From positions 129,782,016 to 129,846,015 of the forward strand of contig CM068829.1 in assembly GCA_028554795.2 (NCBI GenBank): a DNA stretch of 64,000 nt, written 5' to 3'. Origin of the DNA: Sinohyriopsis cumingii (Eukaryota > Mollusca > Bivalvia > Unionida > Unionidae). A program made the position numbers and the translations under genes. The notes beneath the pieces are model-generated. The model did not search any database, was not told the DNA's origin, and saw nothing but the letters and a program-made list of their open reading frames with translations. Shown here one piece after another: positions 36,500 through 49,500 of this stretch (its first letter is position 1; every line of letters begins with the position of its first letter).

Positions 36500-39400
36500 G
36501 TAAGCCGATGTTTTGGTCTCACACAGAGTCAGTGAGCAACTTATTTGCGGCGATCGTGTGACACTTATTTCGTAATGGGATTGATAAACAGGGCTTCCGT
36601 TAGTGATATTTTATGGAGTCCCGAGGCTGAGGATCCTAGTCCTACAATTTAAGACAACGACCCTGATATGTATATTTTGGGGGTCGAGTCTTACTGCCGA
36701 TATAACGGTTCTGTGTGGTGTGTTCTGATCTCGACTAACATCGTAACGAGAAGTCAAATTTTCAGGAATATCTCGCATACGTAGTCCTACTAGTCCTACA
36801 TGTAAGACATAGCACATTTTGATTTTGTTGAGGTGCTATGTCTTACTGTCCAAATAACGGCCTTGTATAGTGTGTTCCGATGTCGTTGACATCAGAATGA
36901 GTAATCAAAGTTTCAGGAACATCTCACACATTTTATAGCCTATATCGACATTTTTCCACTAATTTATGTGTAATTAATATACTTACTGTGCTGTCTTTAT
37001 CCTGGTGGAATGAAAATATGACACTAGCGAATGGATGCATTTTCACGTTCCATTGACATACATTTGAATTTGTTGCAATGCAACAGTAGTCGAGGTATGC
37101 CAAAGTAAGTTTAGGTAGGTTGATGTTTAGGATATGTTTCTTGAACGAAACGAAACGTTGCTTACAGTTCAAATAGACATAAAATATTTTTTATTCATTT
37201 CGTTAAAAAATAATATTTCAACTTTATCCGATTTTGGCATTCTCGGCTTTCATTGCTTTCCAGCCCAATGAAAAGTAGGCCAAAGAATCTTGAAAACAGG
37301 CCCGTTTCTTTTGTGAGAATTTGAATTTATTAGAGAAAAGGCATCATAGTAAGTAAAGTCTGACTAAAACAATATAACTTTACTTTGTAGAAAAGCGTCA
37401 TTATTTTAGTTGTCAGTTGTGTGAAATATTCCTGAAAATTTTACTTTCGTAACGATGTTAGTTGACATCAAAAACACACTACACAGCGCCATTAGTTAGG
37501 CTGTAAGACCCTGACGCCCACAACATAAATATCAGCGTAAGACCTGTCTTTTTAATTCCTACACTTTTTAATGAAACGGTGTGATTTTGTTATCCTGCCC
37601 TTGAGCTTGTATGCATGAGTAATATTGCTCAACTCCGCCTACAGTGCTTACAGTAGAGGCTATGTCCACTTCAGTTTTAGAATTTGAATCCATCCATTCC
37701 ATGAGGTGGAGTGTTTGAGATAGGAACACCTGTGCATATTTATATATAATAATAATAATAATAATGTCATTACAGTGACAAATTTTGGTGGATAATGCTA
37801 CTTTGATGCATACTTTCCGTTTAGCATGATAAAATGAAGCCATTTTTTAAAAAAATTATTCTAAATTAATTTATTTATTTCTGCTCTTCAGCAAATGTTT
37901 CTTATCTTATTCCAGGTTTATCTGGATTATTGTCATCATGGTCATTGCCAAAATTATTGAATTGTGTTCCTTCCTTGATCAAATGGAGACGTAATTTTGG
38001 CCAGCCAGCCCCACAAACCCATCCGCACCTTTTGAAGGAAGGAGAGGTCACCCCTGGTATCACAAAATCAGAATATGAGCATCGGAGACACATGTTAGTT
38101 AGGTCAGCTGTTAGCAGTAGTCCAGTCAAAGAATCCGTTAAAAGTCACATCATGATATTTCCATCAGCTTCAAAGACCTACATGACTAAAGACATTCCAT
38201 ACCCTTTTCGACAAAACACAGAATTTCTTTATCTGTGTGGATTTCAGGAACCAGACAGTGTTTTAGTTCTCGAGTGTGATATTCTAAACAAGAAAATAAA
38301 TCATAAATCAGTTTTGTTTGTTCCCGGGAAAGATCCAGCAAAAGAATTATGGGATGGCCTGAGATCAGGAAACAAGGGATCATTACAAATAACAGGTGTC
38401 AGTGAAGCCTACAACACAGATGAACTTGGAAATTACTTTAATAATTATTGTAAACGCCACCAAGAATATGTTGTATGGTATTGCTTCAGTGCTCCGCCTC
38501 ATAGATACTTTCATGAAGGCATAATTGGGGACTTTTTAAAGCAGAGTTATAATAAGCCAAAAGAAGACACGCGGCGAGGAGTTCAGAAGCTTCAGTTGAT
38601 CAAGTCACCTGCAGAGATAGAATTAATGAAGACTTCAATAGAAATAGCTTCACAGGCCTTCCGGAATGTTATACCATTTTCCTTTTCAGGGGTATATGCC
38701 ATAATGTTGCAAACATTTTGATATGCTTAAATATATGTTAATCAGACTTGTTTTAGATATGAATTGGAAGCAAATCTTGTCATTATAATTTTATAGTGTA
38801 TATACTATTTTAAAAGCCATCAATTTATTTAATGTCATCAATATTGGCACTGTTATTCATGTGTCAGAACAAGAAATTATTCTCTTTGAGACACTGTTAA
38901 AACCAATTAACATTTTTTCTTTCTATCAGAGTTTAATTTCTCAGTGCTTTCAGAAGCACTCAAGAGCCGCAGTGGCCATAGAGGTTAGTTTGTTAGACTC
39001 GTGACCAGAAAGGCATGGGTTCAGATCATCCTAGTTTGGCTGTCATTGTGTTTCCCAGGACAAGACATGTGCTACCATTGCCTTGGCATATATAAACATT
39101 CATGTGATCAGTTAATGGGTCAGTTAATCGCTCTGTAAACACTTCCAAAGCATTATTGGATTTCAATTAATCAGTTATTCATTGTGCAAACACTTTCAGA
39201 GTATGAATGACTTTCAATTAATCAGTCAGTTAGTTACTCTATAAACACTACCAGAGCATGATTGGCTTTCAATTAATTAGTCAGTTCATCACTCTGTAAA
39301 CATTTCCAGAGCATGGTTGGCTCTGGAATGCTCTTGTCTTTGATGCACAGTATTCTAGAGTGTATACACCATGTATGCATCAAATAACTATCCCCAGAAA

Positions 39401-42400
39401 TCGTATGAGATTCATTTAATCATCAGATACATTTTCAAATCATAATACATTAACAATCTTTCACTGCCTTATGTGCTTGTATTGCTGTGCCATAAAACAC
39501 CATCACCACTTTTCACTACCTAATGTACTTGTGTTGCTGTGCCATAAAACACCAAACACCATCACCACTTTCCACTACCTAATGTACTTGTGTTGCTGTG
39601 CCATAAAACACCAAACACCATCACCACTTTGCACTGCCTTATGTACTTGTGTTGCTGTGCCATAAAACACCAAACACCATCACCACTTTCCACTACCTAA
39701 TGTACTTGTGCTGCTCTGCCATAAAACACCAAATACCATCACCACTTTTCACTACCGTATGTATTCGTGTTGTGCCCTAAAGTACCAAATACCATCATCA
39801 CCTTCCACTACCTTGCAAATCCAACCATCCCAACTGAAAAGAAGCTGTTTGTTGTGTCTTGTGGCTTATTTTAGCTCTCTAATTGCTTTGATATTATCTG
39901 TTTATCAAGATGGAAGTCAGATTTAAGTAGTATTCCATTGGACTGAGGGAATGGTTCCATATTCCATCATTTGTCAGTTAATATATCTTCATGTGCTTTA
40001 ACAGCTTACTTCATTTTGAAACCTTGAAAATTTCTCCAATTTTGTGCTATTTTACAAATTTCCTTGTCGTTAGCAAAATATACTTCACAGTTTTTTCTAC
40101 TTGAATTTTGTACTTTTTTTAATTTATAGATGGATCATGCCTCCATCTTCAATTTAATCTGAATCTGGTGGGAATGATTCTTTGTCAGTTTCTTTGTGAC
40201 AGTGTGGAATGCCAAGCTTGCAGCGCACACCCTTTAACTCCAATCCTATCTCAGAATGTCTGAATAGCAACGTTTCCTTTTCACAGCATTCGAGCAGCCT
40301 CAGGGCATATGCTTTTCCTCCATCCCTTCTGGAAAAATAACCTTCTGAGTCTAGTGGCAGAGGTAACCAGGAAATTCCTGCCATCTCCAATGTCTGCTGT
40401 ATTAAATGTACATGCAGATATTCCATCCCAATGCAAAATCTGCATGCTTCACTTATCTTAAACAAGCCCTTAAAAAAAACCATTTATGAAAAGAATCAGA
40501 AATCATTTTTTGGCAAGAAGCCCCACCACTGTAAAGCTTATTAGGGTCTGTGTTGAAAGAGACATGACCCTCTTTAAAACCTCAGTCCTGCATGTCCCTT
40601 GCTTTTTGTTTTTTCTTTGTGTAGAAGTTTGCAAGATCAAAAGTCAAGAGCTACCATTCCATGATTTAAGACATGTTTTGTAATCATGAATGGAGAATGT
40701 AGGCCAGAACAAACACCTCTCTGGCTAAGCCAATTCTGAGTTTTTGTAGCTTAAGGATATTGCTCTTTATCCAAAATGGGACCTGACATGAGTTCTGATA
40801 TAGTTAAATTAAACATCCTCAGAACTACCTTCCAAAGCCTCACTGGCTCACCTTTCGTTTAATTCCTGCATTCTTGTCCCCTAGCTTTAGCAGTGGAATT
40901 AATGCCTTATTAGTCAATATAGACCTCTTGCAGTTCTGCCATGACAGTTTGGTTTCTCTCATGACAGCCCCTATTTTCATTGCCAAAAACAGGTTCCCAG
41001 TCATGGAAAGTGAGTTTTATTTTGAGACCCTTGTGTTCAAATAGTCCCTTCTCAGCAATGTCTTCACGACCATGTCAGAGTGCTGAAGTATACTGAACCA
41101 AAGAAAAGAGTGAAACTTCCTTTGTTTTCACCTTCCAGTGAAGGAACAGACACTATTTCCACTGAAGCTGTTTCATCAAGGATTTACTGTCTTTTATTTT
41201 TTAGCCAGCAAAGATTTAACTGAAGTTTTTGTGACTTTCTTGCACATATTAGCTCATTTAAGTGAAACTGCACAATGGCTGATATTATTTAAGTCTTTGC
41301 ATGGAGATCTAATACCAGTCTATAGTAGCCTTTGAATAGATGTCTTATAACAGTCTATAATAGCCTTTCAGTAGAGGTCTAATACCAGTCTATAGTAGCC
41401 TTTGAATAGATGTCTTATAACAGTCTATAATAGTAGAGGTCTAATAACAGTCTATAGTATCCTTTGAACAGAGGTCTGATAACAGTCTATAGTAGCCTTT
41501 CAATAGAGTTCTGATAACAGTCTATAGTGGCATTTGAATAGAGGTCTGATAACAGTCTATAGTAACCTTTGAACAGAGTTCTGATAACAGTCTATAATAG
41601 CCTTTGAATAGATGTCTGATAAAAGTCTATAGTAGCCTTTGAATAGAGGTCTGATAAAAGTCTATAGTAGCCTTTGAATAGAGGTCTGATAAAAGTCTAT
41701 AGTAGCCTTTAAATAGAGGTCTCATAACAGTCTATAGTAGCCTTTGAATAGAGTTCTGATAACAGTCTATAGTAGCCTTTGAATAGAAGTATGGTAACAG
41801 TCTATAGTAGCCTTTCAATAGATGTCTGATAAAAGTCTATAGTAGCCTTTGAATAGAGGTCTGACAACAGTCTATAGTAGCCTTTTAATAGAGGTCTGAT
41901 AACAGTCTATAGTAGCCTTTGAATAGAGGTCTCATAACAGTCTATAGTAGCCTTTAAATAGAAGTATGGTAACAGTCTATAGTAGCCTTTGAATAGAAGT
42001 ATGGTAACAGTCTATAGTAGCATTAAAGTGAAATTCTGTAAGACTAATATTATTAAACCCCATGGATGGAGACCTAATATGAGAGACATTGCATCTCAAC
42101 CAGTTAAGATCCTTATCAGCAGATAACCAGGCTACCTTCCTATGTCTCCTAGCAGCTTCATAATGACAGCTGTTGCTCATATATTAGGAGACTGAAGGTG
42201 TAGCCAAATTTTATTGCAAAGGGACGTAACTCTTTCCACGTCAAATATATTCTCTGAGCTTATTACTAGTAATATATTTGAATATGGCTCCAGATTTTGA
42301 AATATATTATGGTTCTTCAGTAATACTTGCATCATCATGATACTAAGTTATGCATGCAGTTATATTCAGGAATAACATTAACATTCACTCCAATAATAAT

Positions 42401-43529
42401 TGAAATATTTTGGAATTTTGCACCATGGCTACATTCCAAGGGGAGACAATTCACTTTTGTCATCTTTCTTGGTAATGGGGCGCTCACCAGTTATTATGTC
42501 CTTTTGAGAGAGTGACGTATGTAAGGTGAAGTTGTTTGCATTTAAAACATGCACAATGGAGAGAATGGTGGCATACCTCTATGCTACATTAATGTAATGT
42601 GGATGATATTTCTTTGGAAATTGTACATGATATAAACACACTGCTAACTAAAATGAATGCTCCCTTGTGCTAAAAAATGAGCCTGAATTAGTCTAAAGTA
42701 CACTATCCATAGCAGCTATTAAAATATGGAAAATTAATTTAGCCAGACTAGACAATACCAGCTTCTGAAAGTGCAATGAATGAATTACCAAATGTATCAA
42801 ACGTAAAAAAAAAAGTTATCGGCTCTTTTTTATACAATTTACCTCAGAAGTTCAGGAAGTGAAAATGACCAAGTGGAGCTAGCACTTTTTTGAAAGGTGC
42901 ACATCTGGAGTAAGGCCAAGCTGTATACTCTATAAACCCATATTACACCCATCAATCATATACCAAAATAAAGGGAATTAAAGGTTCTTTGAATTATACC
43001 TAAGATATACAAAGTCTTTTTTAAATAGCCAGTATAACCAGTGTGGAAAGCTGGAGAAATTATTTTTCTTTAAAATCCTACCCCTATGCAAAATACAAAA
43101 CTGTAGAGCGCCACCTAAGCAGAAATTATATTAGCACTTGTGCTAAAATAAGCCAATGATGATAACGTCTATTGGTTGTGAGGGTTGGATTTGTACGGGA
43201 CGCCTAATTTATTGTGATCATGTAAGCATTATCAGATAATCATCACAGTGGCCATCATGAAAATCTTGTTATTACTAATCCTTCTAAATGGCCGGTCATA
43301 TTAACATGCAGCTTTCCTCAGACTTCTTACGTCTGATTGGTCTCATATGAAAATGGTGCTGATCTGACATTCAATATTGCCACCATGGCAGCCATCTTAT
43401 AAATCTTGTTATTGCTACTCCTCCTAAATGAAAAGATATTTGAAAATCAGATTTTCACCAGAATACATCTTATTGTGTCTAGTTTGTCTTAAATAAAAAT
43501 TTTGCCAATCTGACTTGCAATATGGCCAC

Positions 43530-43563
<34 letters not shown>

Positions 43564-46500
43564 TTATATTTAATGAGGGTAACCCATTTAGTTAAATACA
43601 ACTAATCTCCCATGCCAGACATCTTGAAAATCTTTTTATCACCACTCCTCCTGACTGAAAGCTAATATTGACATGGGATTTTCACCAGAATTATTTTCAT
43701 ATCTGCTTGGTTCTAAATGAAAATGGTGTCATTCTAATCTCAAATATGGCAACCATGGCAGCTATTTTACAAATTTTCTTGTCACTCCTTATCTCAGGTT
43801 TTCACCAGAAGACTTCTTATGCTGTATACTTGGTCCTGAATGAAAATTATAGATGTGAAATCTAATATGAGTCCCATGGCAGCCATCTTGAAAATCTTGT
43901 TGTCACTGATTCTCCTGAATTAATGGATGTTCTTATTGGCATGGGGTTTCACTAAGTTCTTCTAAATGAAAATTATGTTCACTTGTAGGGACTCCAGATG
44001 ACAAAATCAGCATGCAACTTGGATTGTTTTCTCTGTGCCTGTATAAAATAAACCAGCATTATAAGTAATACAATATTATAGATACTGTTCATTCCACCTA
44101 TTTGTTGTAGAGACTTTATATTTGCAGCCATTCATTATTTCAGATCAATGAACATCACCTTTATGCAAAGATGGACTTCGAATGTAGAATACGTGATGCA
44201 CAAATCTTGGCCTATCCTCCAGTTGTTGCAGGTATAATTGTACAACCTAGTATGTAATTATCCCTACATGCTTTTTCAGGGCATGGGAGAGATCATGAAA
44301 CCATCCATCTGTGTATCCATTTATTAGTATTTCCCTATCATCGCCTGAACCCTCTTTATGGAATTTCAGTAAACTTTGTATTTTACCAGTCCATACAGAA
44401 AAGATCTGCAAGAGGTTTGGCTCACATGCCTATGGTCTTGTTTGATCAGGACATAATTAGTTCTGAAGGTTAATTTACATGTTCAAAAACAACAACAAAA
44501 CCCAAAGTAAATGCCTTAAAGTGTTGGACAAATATACTTGCATAATGCCTGCAACAAGCTTAAAATACATGAATCACTGACTTTTAAGTCCTAACCTAGC
44601 TTCTACCTAACCATTATACTGGACAATAAAACTGACAGGCCATTTTTCAGGTCCAGTAAAATGTACCAAGCTTGCTAACTCGGAAGGTCTGTCAAAGATT
44701 GTTTTGATGCATGTTGCCAATTTCAAAGTGACCAGGTGATAATAAGTTGAAAAGTTTCTGTGTAAGGATGGCACTTGAAATATTCTACCCATTAATCTGT
44801 ACCAATTTACCTATATATAAATATCACCCATATACTGTACAGCTCGTGTAACTTTTGGTTCTTCCACACATTGCTGGATAGCAGCTAATCCTCTGCATGC
44901 TCACTTTGCATTGTAGCTCCATGCTGGATGGGGTCAGTACCTACAGTCAGCATTGTTCCTGTGAAGACACATCTAGTGCAACTCCACCATGGAGGGGGCT
45001 AGTCAACATTATCCTATGGACTGACATTTGAATAGTTAATACACGGAATGATTTAGAATTGGATACCATTTGAAAAATTAGCCTTCTTTATGTCCATTAT
45101 ATATTTGGACCAAAAGAAAATAATTCTTGAGTCTTTTTATATTTAGCACATGTGTGTTTAAAAAAAGTTGATTGGCTTCTGTGCAGTACTTCTTCTTGCA
45201 GTTATTGCTCATAAACAATTTTTTAATGTGATTTCCTAATTCAGTTTAAATAATGTGCCAGTAGCCCAAGAATTTTACACCATGATCAGTGGAAAAACAT
45301 GATCACTGACTCTTCTAGGAATGTTTTATTTTATTTAAAGAAATTAAAGCAATGCCCTGATTTGATGATATGCACACCCTTCAGCTTTTCTTGAACAGCA
45401 TACATTTTTCCTATTGTTACAAAGGAACAGTAATTCTCTGATATATGGACCGTTAAATTCCAAAGAGTAACCATTTACTTGAGAAGCAAAGGAAATTCAA
45501 ACACTAAATTTACACTGGAATGCAAACCACATGCTTAGTCCTTAAGTAGAAATGTCATCTTGCATTGTCAGCAACAGGTTGAACATAACTTTGAGCCAAC
45601 TCTGTTCTGATGCAATATGGCTTACCACATGTGTAGAATAAGGATCCAAGCATTTAATTTCAAGAGTGTTGGGGGGTGTCTTTCCAACCTGGATATTGTT
45701 TTATTCCATTTGAAGATATAACAAATTTTGTCAAGTAAAATGAATATAAAAGGTTGTTTTGCCACAAAACAGTCCCATTTTCATCCTACCCACCCCCCTT
45801 TAAAAGCTAAATGGTTCTGTGTGTAAGAGACTTGACTTCATAAGACATTCTGCAGAAATTGAAGCAATAACCATTGTCAACACTTATAAAATATTGACAA
45901 GAATTAGCATGAAAAGAGGGTACCAATTTTGGCTTGGGAAAGGTATCATTTATATTGCACAAAGCCATCCGATTTGAAGTCTTGTATTTAACAGCCCAAA
46001 TTATAACCCACCAATTAACATCAGAAGTTTGTTAATTGTCTTCAATTAAATTTATTGCAATAATGAAAAATAATGAGGGAAAATTATCATGATTCCATGA
46101 TTACTGGTAATCTCTTTCTCTCTGTCTCTCACTCTCTCTCCCTCTCTGAAAATTAATTAGAATCAGATTTACAGATTTTATTTTCCATTAAAGAACAAAC
46201 ACTTTACACGATCAGTTACAGTTTGCTCACTTACATTTTCTTGCTTTTGCATAAATTATACAGTTTGATATCTCGGTATGCAAAATCTCTTTCATTTTTC
46301 TTTAGAGCGGAAAGTCCAGATCTCATTTAGTTAGCTTATTTTTTTTATAGGAAAGTTATAAAAGGAACTGTACTTTGGGTCTTCTTTTGCAAAGAAATAT
46401 GTTAAGTGCATTTTGCAGGAACACACCATAGTGGTTTGTCAGCCTTGTATTCTTGTGTTGCTAACCATCCAACCCCAAACCTAACCAAATCAAACCAAAT

Positions 46501-49500
46501 GTACATAAAATCATGTCTACTATTATGCAACAATAATAACAATTTCCTGTCCAATATCCCACATTGTTTTATGTACCTTTTATCCATTTCAAGTAAAATT
46601 TAGCTATATTATTGTCCGTTCATTGGCAATTTAACATGCAAGTCACTATTTCTTGGTGGTTCATAAATTTGAAGATTTGTTAAATTTTATTTTCAGTTGA
46701 CTTTTAGCTGATAATGAAATAAAGTTTTCTTTATTCTTTTTTCATAATGTTAAGATAAACATGCACTCACTCCTATTTCAGTTGGTTTAATTTTACATCT
46801 TTTCTCAGTCATGGGTAATTTAAAATATTGGCATTCACATTTAGAGATAACTCAGAGACCTGTACACATTTTTACCACACTCTCAATTGTTCTCCATACA
46901 CCACTCTCTCAATAACTCGCGCCCTGATAACTCACAAACCCACTTATAACATGGGGTCAGGTGTGGATCCCATTTTTTAAACCAGAAAATACCCTAAAAA
47001 TTGATCCCTATTTGTTGAACTTAAAATCGCAGTCAAAATTGGTAATGGAAACTTTGATGTATCGCTTGTTTTATCGTTGAAAATGGTAGATAGGGCCTAA
47101 AAATTTTAATCAACACTATGAAATATCAAATTTAAAATAGGGCATACAATTTTTTACATTTTCTTTCCAAACAACATTCCTAGTACACTGCAATTAATGA
47201 TATATAAGGAAATTTTGATCAATGAAAATGTCACTTACACCGAGTGGAGGCAGTACTTTAATAAATACAAATTAAATTATTTTTTATCAATTGAAATTTG
47301 TGTTCTAGTTCTATCTTTTTGTTCCTTTATTTAAAGTAATCGTCATTAATGCAATGTGTCCTCTTGAAATTAAACGTAAAATGCGTCAATCTACCATAAC
47401 AGCTATGCCAGCGAGCGTTTCTCTGAGAACCTAATTAAGTGCCGACCGTGTTTGGATAACTGACTTCCAGAAGTATTTGTTGTATTGTTGCATTGAATTA
47501 AAAGCTGGCCTCCTTTGTATTATCACGTTAATTATGTCTTTTGAATCAAATAAAGGAGATGTAATAAAGGAAAAGTTAAAAGGAACGAAAATTCAACAAA
47601 CTTAAAATCTAGCATCCCCGGTTGTATGTCAGGTGAACTTACTTCATTTGATCAATTGAACACTTATAAATGTTATTGTGTATGTTACATAAACTACCTT
47701 AAATTAACTGACTCTTTCATAGCTGTGATCAAAGATAACAAGTCAGCCAAGCGAAATGAGTACTTCATAAATAAAGAGCTTGATTTCACAGATATGTTCC
47801 ATTGTGGGCAAGTGAGTTTCAGAGAATTCTTGAACTGGTACTTAGAGATATCTTCAAGGATGATAAGAAGTTTCATTATTACTTCCAATGAAATCATGAC
47901 ATGAATATTGTACTAATTGAACAATACAAAAATTGAGTTTCGACACAGATAATTGTCACATGAAAGAAATGTCGCGTGTTTTTGAAAAAAAGAAATCTTG
48001 TTTCACAGTGTATCAACAGTTAGTCTAGTTCCCTGCTCTTGGGACTCATGATTTGGCAGGATCATATTAAACACCACTATGGGAACCAGACTCGTCAAGA
48101 AAACAAAAAGCAGTGATGTAATACACAGATTTTTTCAGGTAAATGTGGTGAAATTATTCTCTGACCATATATGTATCAAAAATTATTATTTGATAAAATA
48201 AAATGGACAGTTTTTTTAAATTCATGGATTGTTGCATGACAAGCCACCTACCATTCCTTCTATATCTATATTAAAGTGGGCCATTTTGGTCAGAATATGC
48301 ATTATTCTCCTCAATTTTTATTTCACAGGTTACACAACAGTGTTTATGATTGACAGATTAATGTGATTATTGTTATTAATGGTTTTATGACAGATAATGT
48401 GATTATTGTTATTAAGGGTTTTATGACAGATTAATGTGATTATTGTAATTAATGGTTTTATGACAGATTATTGCGATTATTGTTATTAATGGTTTTATGA
48501 CAGATTAATGTGATTATTGTTATTAATGGTTTTATGACAGATTAATGTGATTATTATTAATGGTTTATGACAGATTAATGTGATTATTGTTATTAATGGT
48601 TTTATGACAGATTAATGTGATTATTGTTATTAAGGGTTTTATGACAGATTAATGTGATTATTATTATTAATGGTTTTATGACAGATTAATGTGATTATTA
48701 TTATTAATGGTTTATGACAGATTAATGTGATTATTGTTATTAATGGTTTTATGACAGATTAATGTGATTATTTTTATTAAGGGTTTTATGACAGATTAAT
48801 GTGATTATTATTGTTAATGGTTTTTAGTAGACTCCAGGCACCTCAAAATTTTTGTAATGTTTTATAACATTACTATATATCATATTTTTTAACAATACTA
48901 TAAATTGCATGTTATAACATTACTATAAATCACATTTTATAACATTACTATAATCACATTTTATAACATTACTATAATCACATTTTATAAAATTACTGTA
49001 AATCTCATTTTATAATATGACTATAAATCACAATGATGTTCATGTGTTTACAGTTTGTAAAGGGAATAAAATGGATGAACTCAGACATGCATGTTTTTCT
49101 GTACAGATCAATATTTTAGAGTAACAATGATGCTGCTGCAATTCACCTGTTACTTTTATCAATACTGTTGAATTCACCTGGTATTTTTATGTATACTTGT
49201 CTAAAGATTCTTGTTTTCAGAAGTTTAATTTACAGACAGTTGGTAAGAATGGATATACGAAAGCCCATGGGAAACTCTTTTAACTTATATATCATGCACA
49301 AAATGTACGCAAGTAGCTTGATGTCCTATTTGTCGTCTACAGATGGACAACATTTGGAACCTTGCTGAAACTCAGTGTATGTATAAAAAGATGATGGAAG
49401 CACGTTCTTCTTTTCTTTCAGGATCAGTTAGGTTTCAAATTGTGCAAAACAGAATTTGACTGCATCTCCCCTAATAAAATGGAGAGATGGCATATCCTTG

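Noticed and set aside
38938..38995. Exon-like segment in XPNPEP3 intron 2 (TTTCTATCAG acceptor, GTTAGT donor)
   Set aside because: It overlaps the tRNA-like head of the SINE C copy, and joining exon 2 directly to exon 3 already gives continuous homology with matching phase.
41300..42030. CRISPR-like regular repeat
   Set aside because: Units are directly adjacent with no unique spacers, in an animal gene intron; it is a minisatellite.
46850..46960. Repeated ACTC(A/T)... GATAACTC phrases resembling mariner/Tigger ends
   Set aside because: No matching inverted end was found nearby.
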